A stretch of DNA of 64,000 nt. Origin: Streptomyces sp. 7-21. GTDB taxonomy: Bacteria; Actinomycetota; Actinomycetes; Streptomycetales; Streptomycetaceae. Below, piece after piece: positions 1-7,798 of this stretch. The stretch covers positions 1 to 64,000 of the forward strand of contig NZ_JAERRL010000020.1 of the NCBI RefSeq assembly GCF_016741785.1, read 5' to 3'. Below the pieces are notes generated by a model. The model worked only from the letters and a program-made list of their open reading frames with translations. It ran no database searches and was not told the DNA's origin. The position numbers and the translations under genes were made by a program. Numbering within the stretch: the stretch's first letter is position 1; each line of letters starts with the position of its first letter.

Positions 1-3000
1 GGAATGGCCATCCGCCTGGTGGCGCGCATCCGTGAGGAGATCGGCTCCGAGCTGAGCATCCGCCGCCTCTTCGCGGCCCCCACCCCGGCGGGCGTCGCCA
101 AGTCGCTTGCCGAGACCGCACGGCCGGCGCTGCAACCCCAGGAGCGGCCCGACGTCCTGCCCCTGTCCGCCGCCCAGCTGCGGACCTGGCACAACGAGCA
201 GCTCGCCGAGGCGGCAGTACCCCGCCAGATACCGGTCACGCTGCGCCTGACCGGGCGGCTCAACCGCGAGGCACTGCAGGCGGCGCTCGGCGACGTCGCG
301 GCCCGTCACGACATCCTGCGTACCACGTTCCCCAGCACGGACGGGCAGCCCAGGCAGCTGATCGCGGACCCGGAGACGGCCCGCCCCGCGCTTGAGGTCA
401 CGGTCACAACCGAGACGGAACTCGGCGGCCTCCTCGCCGCCCGCGCCATGCGGAACCCGGACCTCACCCGGGAACTGCCGTGGTCGGCACACCTGTACGA
501 GCTGTCGGAGTCCGAGCACGTCCTTCAGCTGCTGGTGCACCGCATCGCCGCCGATGAGGCATCCCTGGACGTGCTGCTCCGCGACCTGTCGGCGGCCTAC
601 GGTGCCAGGCGGCGCGGCCGCGTCCCCCAGCGGGCCCCGCTGCCGGTGCAGTTCGCCGACTACGCCCTGTGGGAGCGCCTCATGCGCGACGGCGAGGACG
701 GGGCCGGCAGCCTGCTCAGCGACGAACTCGCGTACTGGCGTGAGGCGCTGGCGGGCGTCCCCGAGGAACTCCCGCTCCCAGCCGACGAGCCGCGGCCTCT
801 GATCGCCTCCCGCCGCGCCGCGTCCGTCCCGCTGAGCCTGGACGAGGAGACGCACGCCCGGCTTCTCCAGGTGGCCGACGCCGCCAACACGACGGCCTTC
901 ACCGTGCTGCACGCCGCCCTGGTCACCCTGCTCGCCCGGGTCGGCGGCGCCACCGACATTCCCGTCGGCACCGTTCTGCCGCGCCGGAGTGAGGCCGCGC
1001 TCGACGGTCTGATCGGCCCGATCGCCGGGCCGCTCATCCTGCCGGCCGACGTCTCGGACGATCCCCCCTTCCGGTCGCTGCTGCACCAACTCCGCGACGC
1101 CGGACAGGAGCTGCGCACCCACCAGGACGTCCCGTTCGAGTGGATCGTCGACGCGGTCAAACCCACGCCGTCCCTGTCCAGGCACCCGCTGTTCCAGGTC
1201 ACGCTGGACGTCGCCAGCGCGCACGAAGAGGCGTGGAGCATGCCCGGCCTGCGCACCGAACGCCTGGACGCCGGGCCGGAATCCACCGACGTCGACCTGG
1301 CGTTCTCCTTCACCGAACACCACCGCGCCGACGGCAGCCCTGCCGGCATCGCGGGACGCCTGGTCTACGCGACGGACCTGTTCCGCGCGGAGACGGCCGC
1401 CGCGCTCGCGCGGCGCCTGACGCGGGTGCTGCGGCAGGCCCTCGACGCCCCGGCGACGCGCGTGAGCCAGCTCGACACCCTGGACCCGGCGGAGCGCCAC
1501 CAGGTGCTGTCCGGCTGGAACGACACCGCCGCCCCGCTGCCGGAGCGGACCGTGGCCGAGATGTTCGCCGAGCAGGCACGCCGGACTCCGGGGGCCACCG
1601 CACTCACCGGTCCGGGCGGCGCCCTCAGCTACGCCGGACTCGACGCCGCGGCGCGGCGCGTGGCCGCGGCGCTGGCCGCGCGGGGCGCCGGACCCGGGGA
1701 CGTGGTCGCGGTCGCCGCGCCGGAGCCGTCCGACGCGGTCGTCGCGCTGCTCGGCATCGCCACCGCCGGAGCCGCGTGGCTGCTCCTCGACACCCAGCGG
1801 GCGGCCGAGTCCACCGCGCAGGTCCTCCGCGAGACGCCGCTCGCCGCGGTGGTGACCGGCCACGGGGCGCGGCTGCCCGAGGACTGCCCGGCGCCGCTCC
1901 TGCCGCTCGGCCAGCTCCCCGCCGCAGACGACCAGGCGCGGTACGCCAGGCCCCTGCCCGGGCACCCCGCCGCCGTCGTCCCGCTCCCGGCGCACGGCGC
2001 CCGCACGGCCGGGGCCGTCCTCGACCAGCGGGCGCTGGCCAACCGTGTCGCGCACCGGCTGCGGAACTCCGAGGCGCTGACGGGCGAGGTCATGGCCGAG
2101 GGCGGATCTTCGCTCGACGCCGCCGTGCCGCACGTGCTCGCCGCCCTTGCCGCAGGCGGCACCGTCCGCTTCACCGAGCCGGAGCGGCGGGCCGCGCGGC
2201 CCCCAGCGCTGGTCGCGGGCTGGCTCGACGGCGCCGCGCCGGAGCCCGGCCGCGACGGCGCCGCCCTCGCCGTCCGGGGGCGGCCCCTGTCGAACGTCCG
2301 GGTGTTCGTGCTCGACGACTACCTGCGCCCCGTGCCGCCTGGCACGGTGGGCGACCTGTATGTGGCGGGTCTCGGCGTGCCGACCGGATACCTCGGCCGG
2401 CCGGGCCTGACCGGCGAGGCCGTCGTGGCCTGTCCGTTCGGCGCGCCCGGCGAGCGGATGCTCCGCACCGGCGACCGCGGGGCGTGGCACTCGTCCGGGC
2501 TCCTGACCGTGCGGGGTGACGTGGGCGCCGCAAGCCGCGCCGCTTCCCCGGGGGCGCGCCGCGGCCGCATGGCGCGACGGCGCGGGCACCTGGCCGTGCT
2601 GATGCCGCTGCGCGACGAGGGGGCCGCGGCGCCGGTGTTCTGCGTGCACCCGGGGGTGGGCCTGAGCTGGTGCTACGAGGCGCTCGTCCCCTATCTCCCG
2701 GCGGACCGGCCCGTGTACGGGCTGCAGGCGCGGGCCGTCACCGGGACCGACGCGCTGCCGGAGTCCATCGCGGAGATAGCCGCCGACTACGTGCGGCAGA
2801 TCCGGAGCGTGCAGCCCACCGGCCCGTACCACCTGGTCGGCTGGTCGCTCGGCGGGAACATCGCCCACGCGATGGCCGAGGCGCTCCAGACCGCCGGCGA
2901 GGAGGTGCGGCTGCTGGGAATCCTCGACGCCTATCCGGCGCAGAAACTCCTCATCACGGCGGACGACGAGGACAGCACAGGCGGAGCGGCCCTCAGCGCA

Positions 3001-3372
3001 CCGGTGCGCCGGGGATTTGAGGAACTCACCCGGCTCTCCCTGGGAGACCGCGCTCCGGAAAGGATGAGCGACCAGCTGCTCGCGCGCATCCAGGACTTCC
3101 ATCTCGCGACGCACAGGATCGGCCTCGCGCACACGCCGGGAACGTACCAGGGCGACATCGTGCTGTTCGTCGCCACGCACGACAAGACCGGCGCTCAGCC
3201 CGTTTCCCAGGCGGCGGAAAGCTGGTCACCGCATGTCCAGGGAAACGTGGAACTCCATGAGATCGCGTGCGACCATTACAGCATGATGCAGCCGGAAAAC
3301 CTGGCTGAGATCGGGCGGGTTCTTTCCGTCAAGCTGGAGACCGGAAAAGAAGAGTCGCGTGGAAAGGGATGA
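1..3372 (+). CDS. Terminal NRPS subunit, partial: PCP(end)-X/C*-A*-TE
   Basis: This is the 3' part of a peptide synthetase gene and is open at the window edge. The first ~110 bases encode the end of a carrier protein; its Ser motif lies outside. A condensation-type domain follows at about 150-1500. Its core at 538-558 reads HRIAADE instead of HHxxxDG, so the catalytic second His is Arg. Glycopeptide X domains, which recruit Oxy P450s, are known for an HRxxxD core. About 1540-2560 is an adenylation-like stretch without a recognisable A3 (TSGTTG-type) loop or NxYGPTE motif, so it is probably inactive. The thioesterase at about 2600-3340 is intact: GWSLGG with Ser codon at 2845, Asp at 2926 (GILDAY) and His at 3274 (CDHYSM). 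No PCP lies between A* and TE. The gene ends 3 bases before the MbtH gene. Domain roles are by family; the X-domain assignment is inference from the motif and context. Confidence 0.9.
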   Translation, partial: GMAIRLVARIREEIGSELSIRRLFAAPTPAGVAKSLAETARPALQPQERPDVLPLSAAQLRTWHNEQLAEAAVPRQIPVTLRLTGRLNREALQAALGDVAARHDILRTTFPSTDGQPRQLIADPETARPALEVTVTTETELGGLLAARAMRNPDLTRELPWSAHLYELSESEHVLQLLVHRIAADEASLDVLLRDLSAAYGARRRGRVPQRAPLPVQFADYALWERLMRDGEDGAGSLLSDELAYWREALAGVPEELPLPADEPRPLIASRRAASVPLSLDEETHARLLQVADAANTTAFTVLHAALVTLLARVGGATDIPVGTVLPRRSEAALDGLIGPIAGPLILPADVSDDPPFRSLLHQLRDAGQELRTHQDVPFEWIVDAVKPTPSLSRHPLFQVTLDVASAHEEAWSMPGLRTERLDAGPESTDVDLAFSFTEHHRADGSPAGIAGRLVYATDLFRAETAAALARRLTRVLRQALDAPATRVSQLDTLDPAERHQVLSGWNDTAAPLPERTVAEMFAEQARRTPGATALTGPGGALSYAGLDAAARRVAAALAARGAGPGDVVAVAAPEPSDAVVALLGIATAGAAWLLLDTQRAAESTAQVLRETPLAAVVTGHGARLPEDCPAPLLPLGQLPAADDQARYARPLPGHPAAVVPLPAHGARTAGAVLDQRALANRVAHRLRNSEALTGEVMAEGGSSLDAAVPHVLAALAAGGTVRFTEPERRAARPPALVAGWLDGAAPEPGRDGAALAVRGRPLSNVRVFVLDDYLRPVPPGTVGDLYVAGLGVPTGYLGRPGLTGEAVVACPFGAPGERMLRTGDRGAWHSSGLLTVRGDVGAASRAASPGARRGRMARRRGHLAVLMPLRDEGAAAPVFCVHPGVGLSWCYEALVPYLPADRPVYGLQARAVTGTDALPESIAEIAADYVRQIRSVQPTGPYHLVGWSLGGNIAHAMAEALQTAGEEVRLLGILDAYPAQKLLITADDEDSTGGAALSAPVRRGFEELTRLSLGDRAPERMSDQLLARIQDFHLATHRIGLAHTPGTYQGDIVLFVATHDKTGAQPVSQAAESWSPHVQGNVELHEIACDHYSMMQPENLAEIGRVLSVKLETGKEESRGKG

Positions 3373-3375
3373 GCC

Positions 3376-3603
3376 ATGACCAACCCGTTCGACGACGAGA
3401 GCGGCACGTTCCTGGTGCTCGTCAACCACGAGGGTCAGTACTCGCTCTGGCCCGCCTTTGCCGAGGTGCCGGAGGGCTGGGAAGTCGTGCACGGAAAGGA
3501 CACCCGGCAGAATTGCCTTGACTACATAGAGAAAAACTGGACGGATATGCGTCCCAAGAGCCTCATAGCGGAGATGAACCGGCGTCAGCAGGCCGCTCAC
3601 TGA
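3376..3603 (+). CDS. MbtH-like NRPS accessory protein
   Basis: A 75-residue protein with the full MbtH signature: NHEGQYSLWP near residues 21-30, VPEGW at about 36-40, and CLDYIEKNWTDMRP toward the C terminus. These Trp residues and the NWTDMRP block form the surface that binds adenylation domains and makes many of them soluble and active. It starts 3 bases after the synthetase stop, so it is almost certainly co-translated. In vancomycin-type clusters the MbtH gene sits at this same place, after the last synthetase gene and before the antiporter gene. Its partners are probably the active A domains of the upstream, unseen modules. Confidence 0.96.
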   Translation: MTNPFDDESGTFLVLVNHEGQYSLWPAFAEVPEGWEVVHGKDTRQNCLDYIEKNWTDMRPKSLIAEMNRRQQAAH

Positions 3604-3611
3604 CGCGCGCA

Positions 3612-3635
3612 CGGGCGCGGGGCTCCCCGCGCCCG
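3612..3635 (+). terminator. Perfect GC hairpin between MbtH and antiporter genes
   Basis: CGGGCGCGGGG at 3612-3622 is exactly complementary to CCCCGCGCCCG at 3625-3635, allowing a 10-bp stem with a 4-base loop. There is no T-tract after it. It lies nine bases after the mbtH-type stop codon and 23 bases before the antiporter start. It could be a partial terminator or an mRNA-stabilising structure that separates expression of the synthetase part from the rest. Confidence 0.55.
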
Positions 3636-3658
3636 GCCCTCCCGAGCCGAGGTGACAG

Positions 3659-4987
3659 ATGAGCACCGAAGCGTTAGCGGCGACGGTGATCGGCGATATC
3701 GCGCTCATCGTCGCGGTCTCCGGCCTGCTGGGCGCCCTGGCCCGCAAGTGCGGGCAGCCCGCCGTCGTCGGCCAGATCGTCGCGGGTGTCCTGCTGGGCC
3801 CCAGCGTGCTCGGCCGCCTGCCGGGTGATCCCTCGGAGCGGCTCTTCCCCGCCGAGGCGCTGCCGTACCTGTCGGTCCTGTCGCAGGTCGTGGTCGTGCT
3901 CCTGGTGTTCGTGGCCGGGTACGAGATGGACCTGGGGCAGCTGCGGCAGGGCCGCAGGGCGTCTGTGCTGGTGGCCGCGCTCGCCCTGCTGGTCCCCATG
4001 GCCCTGGGGATGGGCGCGGCCCAGGCGTTCGGTCCGCTGCTCGCGTCGATGGACCCGGGCGCCGGGACGGACGGTTTGTTCCCGCTGTTCATGGGCGTGG
4101 CCATGTCCGTCACGGCCCTGCCGGTGCTCGCCGCCATCGCCCGCGAACGCGGCCTGGCCGGCACCGTGGCGGGAACGGTGGCCACCGCAGCGGCGGGGAT
4201 CATGGACGCCGCGGCCTGGCTCGTGCTGGCCGCGGTCGTCGCGGGCGGCGGGCACGCGCCGGGCAGGACGTGGCCTGGGACCCTGGCGCTGCTCGTGCTG
4301 TTCCTGGCCGGGATGCTCCTCGTCGTCCGCCCCGCGCTGAGCCGGCTCACCGGCAGCGCCCGGTTCCTCAGGGCCAGCCAGGTGCCGCTGGCCGTGGCGC
4401 TCGCCCTCGGCTGTGCCTGGGCCACGGCCTCCCTCGGCCTGCACGCCGTGTTCGGCGGCCTGATCGCGGGCATGGCGATGCCGCGCCGCGAGGGCGCGGT
4501 CGACCCCGAGGTGCTCCGCTCAGCGGAGCAGTGCGCGGCCATGCTCCTGCCGGTCTTCTTTGTGACGACCGGTCTGTCCCTCGACATCGGGGCGCTGCCC
4601 GCCGAGGCGTACGCCCTGCTGGCCGTCGTGGTGCTGATCGCCACGGCGGGAAAGCTGGTTCCCGCCTACGCGGGCTGCCGGCTCGGCGGTCTCGGCGGCC
4701 GGGACGCGGCCGTGGTGGCCGTACTGGTGAACACCCGCGGCCTGACCGAACTGATCGTGCTCAACGTCGCGCTCGAATCCGGCCTCATCGGGGAGGATCT
4801 TTTCACCATCCTCGTGATCATGGCCCTGCTCACCACTCTGGTGACGGGCCCTCTCCTGACCAGGGTCAGCAGACCGGAATACGTGCCTGTGGCCGGGCGG
4901 ACAGCGGGTGCGGCACCGGGGAATTCCACCATGCTCGACCCGGGGACTTCTCACGGGTCCGCCGCTCTTGATGAGGCGTCGAATTAG
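3659..4987 (+). CDS. Cation:proton antiporter, CPA2 (Na+/H+ exchanger) family
   Basis: A 442-residue, very hydrophobic membrane protein. The ATG at 3659 follows AGGTGA at 3650-3655. Typical features of Na+/H+ exchanger-family proteins are an early conserved segment (QPAVVGQIVAGVLLGPS), the LLVFVAGYEMDL helix, FGGLIAGMAMP in the middle and NTRGLTELIVLN near the end. Genes of this family occur at the same place in vancomycin/balhimycin-type clusters, between the MbtH gene and the oxidase genes. Its role there is unproven; export, ion balance or self-protection are all possible. It shares the strand and presumed operon with the synthetase. Confidence 0.93.
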   Translation: MSTEALAATVIGDIALIVAVSGLLGALARKCGQPAVVGQIVAGVLLGPSVLGRLPGDPSERLFPAEALPYLSVLSQVVVVLLVFVAGYEMDLGQLRQGRRASVLVAALALLVPMALGMGAAQAFGPLLASMDPGAGTDGLFPLFMGVAMSVTALPVLAAIARERGLAGTVAGTVATAAAGIMDAAAWLVLAAVVAGGGHAPGRTWPGTLALLVLFLAGMLLVVRPALSRLTGSARFLRASQVPLAVALALGCAWATASLGLHAVFGGLIAGMAMPRREGAVDPEVLRSAEQCAAMLLPVFFVTTGLSLDIGALPAEAYALLAVVVLIATAGKLVPAYAGCRLGGLGGRDAAVVAVLVNTRGLTELIVLNVALESGLIGEDLFTILVIMALLTTLVTGPLLTRVSRPEYVPVAGRTAGAAPGNSTMLDPGTSHGSAALDEASN

Positions 4988-4994
4988 TTCAGCA

Positions 4995-5028
4995 GACAGC
5001 TGTCCAACCCGGGTTGATTGACAGTCAA
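4995..5028. promoter_or_regulatory. Three adjacent palindromes upstream of the halogenase gene
   Basis: Three dyads lie nearly end to end: GACAGCTGTC at 4995-5004, CAACCCGGGTTG at 5005-5016, and TTGACAGTCAA at 5018-5028 with a central A. They fill a third of the 99-base gap between the antiporter and halogenase genes. The last overlaps a perfect TTGACA -35 hexamer. This looks like an operator region for one or more dimeric regulators, although an RNA structure cannot be excluded. No regulator could be matched to the sequence. Confidence 0.5.
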
Positions 5029-5047
5029 GCTGCACCGAGACAAGAAT
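5018..5047 (+). promoter_or_regulatory. Candidate housekeeping-type promoter of the halogenase/oxidase genes
   Basis: TTGACA at 5018-5023 is a perfect -35 hexamer. AAGAAT at 5042-5047, 18 bases further on, is a passable -10. The region is clearly richer in A/T than its surroundings. The predicted start of transcription is about 30 bases before the halogenase start codon. Spacing and hexamers are seen directly; activity is inferred. Confidence 0.5.
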
Positions 5048-5086
5048 TAACAGTCGGAACTCGCCTGTTCCAGGAAGGTGACGGTA

Positions 5087-6583
5087 ATGGCAGCGACGGG
5101 CAATGAAGAGTTCGACGTAATCGTCGTCGGCGGCGGCCCCTCGGGCTCGACGCTCGCGTCACTGGTAGCCATGCAGGGGCACCGTGTGCTGCTTCTCGAA
5201 AAGGAGAAGTTCCCGCGTTACCAGATTGGTGAGTCGCTGCTGCCGGCCACCATTCACGGCGTGTGCCGTCTCATCGGGGTGACGGACGAACTGGAGAAGG
5301 CCGGCTTCCCCCGGAAAAGCGGCGGCACATTCCGGTGGGGCGCCAACCCGGAGCCGTGGACGTTCAGCTTCTCCGTCTCACCCCGCATGTCCGGGCCCAC
5401 CTCCCACGCCTACCAGGTCGAGCGGTCCAAGTTCGACCAGATCCTGCTGAACAACTCCCGCAGGCTCGGTGCCGATGTCCGGGAGGGCTGTGCGGTCACC
5501 GAGGTCATCGCCGACGACGAGCGGGTGCGCGGCGTGCGGTACACCGACGCGGACGGCAACAAGCGCGAGGCGCGGGCGGCGTTCACCGTCGACGCCTCCG
5601 GCAACAAGAGCCGCCTGTTCCACAGCGTCGGCGGCACCCGCAAGTACTCGGAGTTCTTCCGCAGCCTGGCGCTCTTCGGCTACTTCGAGGGCGGGAAGCG
5701 GCTGCCGGAGCCGACCCGCAACAACATCCTGTGCGTCGCCTTCGAAAGCGGCTGGTTCTGGTACATCCCGCTCAGCGACACCCTCACCAGCGTCGGCGCG
5801 GTCGTCCGCCGCGAGATGGCGAGCAAGGTCCAGGGCGACCCCGAGAAGGCGCTGTTCGCCCTCATCGATGAGTGCCCGATGATCTCCGACTTCCTCTCCG
5901 GAGCCACGCGCGTCACCGAGGGCCAGTACGGGCAGCTGCGGGTGCGCAAGGACTACTCGTACCACAACACCGCGTACTGGCGGCCCGGCATGCTCCTCGT
6001 CGGCGACGCCGCCTGCTTCGTGGACCCCGTCTTCTCTTCCGGCGTGCACCTGGCCACCTACAGCGCCCTGCTGGCCGCCCGCTCCATCAACAGTATTCTC
6101 GGCGGCCTCGTCGAGGAGGAGGCCGCGCTCAAGGAGTTCGAGGCCAGATACCGCCGCGAGTACAGCGTCTTCTACGAGTTCCTGGTGTCCTTCTACCAGA
6201 TGCACGAGGACGAGAACTCCTACTTCTGGAAGGCCAAGAAGGTCACCAACCGCAACGCTCCCGAGATGGAGGCCTTCGTCGAGCTGGTCGGCGGCGTCTC
6301 CTCCGGTGAGTCCGCCCTCACCGAGGCCAGCGCTCTCGCTGAGCGGTTCCAGCACCGCACCACCGAGTTCGCCGAGGCCGTGGACAAGCTCGCCGCCAGC
6401 GAGACCGGCAGCATGGTGCCGCTGTACAAGTCCTCCGTAGTGCGCAACGTCATGCAGGAGGGCTCGCAGGTCCAGATGCGTGCCCTGCTGGGGGACGACG
6501 CTGAGCCGGAGGCGCCGCTGTTCCCCGGTGGCCTGGTGCCCTCGCCCGACGGCCTGTTCTGGCTGCGCCCGTCGGCGGACTGA
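5087..6583 (+). CDS. FAD-dependent (tryptophan-halogenase-like) halogenase
   Basis: A 498-residue flavoprotein. GGGPSG at residues 15-20 is the FAD-binding loop. W223-F-W-Y-I-P228 is the WxWxIP motif that sets flavin halogenases apart from monooxygenases. The EKFPRYQIGESLLPATIHG block and GDAACFVDPVFSSG are as in the glycopeptide and complestatin halogenases, which chlorinate tyrosine or Hpg residues on carrier-bound substrates. The ATG at 5087 is preferred because AGGAAGG (5072-5078) stands 8 bases before it; an in-frame GTG at 5078 overlaps that ribosome site. It needs reduced FAD from a reductase not seen here. The first P450 gene begins 17 bases downstream. The chlorinated position cannot be told from sequence. 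Confidence 0.95.
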   Translation: MAATGNEEFDVIVVGGGPSGSTLASLVAMQGHRVLLLEKEKFPRYQIGESLLPATIHGVCRLIGVTDELEKAGFPRKSGGTFRWGANPEPWTFSFSVSPRMSGPTSHAYQVERSKFDQILLNNSRRLGADVREGCAVTEVIADDERVRGVRYTDADGNKREARAAFTVDASGNKSRLFHSVGGTRKYSEFFRSLALFGYFEGGKRLPEPTRNNILCVAFESGWFWYIPLSDTLTSVGAVVRREMASKVQGDPEKALFALIDECPMISDFLSGATRVTEGQYGQLRVRKDYSYHNTAYWRPGMLLVGDAACFVDPVFSSGVHLATYSALLAARSINSILGGLVEEEAALKEFEARYRREYSVFYEFLVSFYQMHEDENSYFWKAKKVTNRNAPEMEAFVELVGGVSSGESALTEASALAERFQHRTTEFAEAVDKLAASETGSMVPLYKSSVVRNVMQEGSQVQMRALLGDDAEPEAPLFPGGLVPSPDGLFWLRPSAD

Positions 6584-6600
6584 CGGCAGGGGGACGGACG

Positions 6601-7791
6601 ATGTCACCCTCGCGACAGCCTCCCGCCTACACCCGGCGGAACGGTTTCGGTCCCGTGCCGGAGATCGACGCGCTCCGTGCCGCGGAACCGCTGGCGAAGA
6701 TCAGTGCCCCCGGCGCCAGCCCCGGTGGAGGGGAGAGCTGGCTGGCCACTGGCTACCGGGAGGCCAGAGCGGTCCTCGGCGACTACACCCGGTTCCGCAC
6801 GTCCCCGTCGGCCGCCGGCCGGTCGGCTCCTCCGGGGCAGGTGGGGAACCTGCTCCAGTACGACCCGCCGGAGCACACCCGGCTCCGCAGGATGGTCACA
6901 CCGGAGTTCACGGTCCGCCGCATGCGCCGGCTCGAACCCCTGATCGCCGGCATCGTCGACGAGTGCCTCGACGATCTCGAGGACGCCGGGCAGCCCGCCG
7001 ATCTCGTCCACCACTTCGCGCATCCCGTGCCCGCGCTGGTGACGGCGGAGCTGCTCGGCTTTCCCCGGGACGACGTGCCCCGCGTCTCCCGCCTGCTCGA
7101 CATCGCCGAGAACGCGGGCCGTGCCCCGGACGAACGCGAGACCGCGGGCCTGGCGCTGCATGCCTACATGGCTGACTTCGCGGCACATCAGCGCCGCGAG
7201 CCCGGTGACGGCATGGTGGGCATGATCGTGCGCGAGTACGGCGACGAGATCACCGACGAGGAACTCGCGGGCACCGCCATGTTCCTCCTCGCGCCGGGCT
7301 TCCACGTCACCAGCTGCGCCCTGGGCCTGTGCCTGCTGGCGCTGCTCCTCCACCCCGGGCAGATGGCACAGCTGCGGGACGATCCCGGCCTCATCGACCG
7401 GGCCGTCGAGGAGCTGCTGCGCTACGCCACCCCCATCGGGACCGCGTCGCCGCGCCGGGCCGCCGAGGACGTGGTGATCGGCGACCGGACCGTCAAAGCC
7501 GGGGAAGCCGTGCTCTGTTCGCTGATCTCCGCCGACCGGGACGAGGCCCTGGGCCCCGCGGGGCACTCCATGGACATCACCCGTGAACCGGTCCCGCACC
7601 TGGCCTTCGGGCACGGCATCCACCACTGCGTCGGCGCCCCGCTGGCGCGTCTGCTGCTGCGGATGGCCTGCCTGGCCGTCCTGCGGCGCTTCCCCGGGCT
7701 GCGGCTCGCCGTGGCCCCGGACGAGGTGCCGCTGCGCCCGCCTGAGCCGCGGGGCGTCCACGGCGTCGAGTCGCTCCCCGTCTCCTGGTGA
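6601..7791 (+). CDS. Cytochrome P450, Oxy (peptide cross-linking) family, first copy
   Basis: A 396-residue soluble P450. The heme-binding loop FGHGIHHCVG has the ligand Cys343. ExxR is not distinctive, but the DPPEHTRLRR segment, PEFTVRR and PRRAAEDV are those of CYP165-like glycopeptide oxygenases. In the I helix the usual AGxxT reads A231-P-G-F-H-V-T, so both the acid and the conserved Thr are displaced or replaced. Such enzymes join aromatic side chains of the carrier-bound peptide through C-O or C-C bonds, docked on the X domain. The start follows GGGGGAC at about 6590. Two P450 genes imply at least two cross-links if each makes one. Confidence 0.93.
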   Translation: MSPSRQPPAYTRRNGFGPVPEIDALRAAEPLAKISAPGASPGGGESWLATGYREARAVLGDYTRFRTSPSAAGRSAPPGQVGNLLQYDPPEHTRLRRMVTPEFTVRRMRRLEPLIAGIVDECLDDLEDAGQPADLVHHFAHPVPALVTAELLGFPRDDVPRVSRLLDIAENAGRAPDERETAGLALHAYMADFAAHQRREPGDGMVGMIVREYGDEITDEELAGTAMFLLAPGFHVTSCALGLCLLALLLHPGQMAQLRDDPGLIDRAVEELLRYATPIGTASPRRAAEDVVIGDRTVKAGEAVLCSLISADRDEALGPAGHSMDITREPVPHLAFGHGIHHCVGAPLARLLLRMACLAVLRRFPGLRLAVAPDEVPLRPPEPRGVHGVESLPVSW

Positions 7792-7798
7792 GGACATG

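Noticed and set aside
5051..5060. CAGTCGGAAC as a StrR/Bbr-type binding site
   Set aside because: It resembles only the right half of GTTCGACTG-N11-CAGTCGAAC, with an inserted G, and no left half lies at the proper distance.
7583..7798. N-terminal extension of the second P450
   Set aside because: It overlaps the coding end of the first P450 and has no family similarity; ATG 7799 with GAGG fits the family length.
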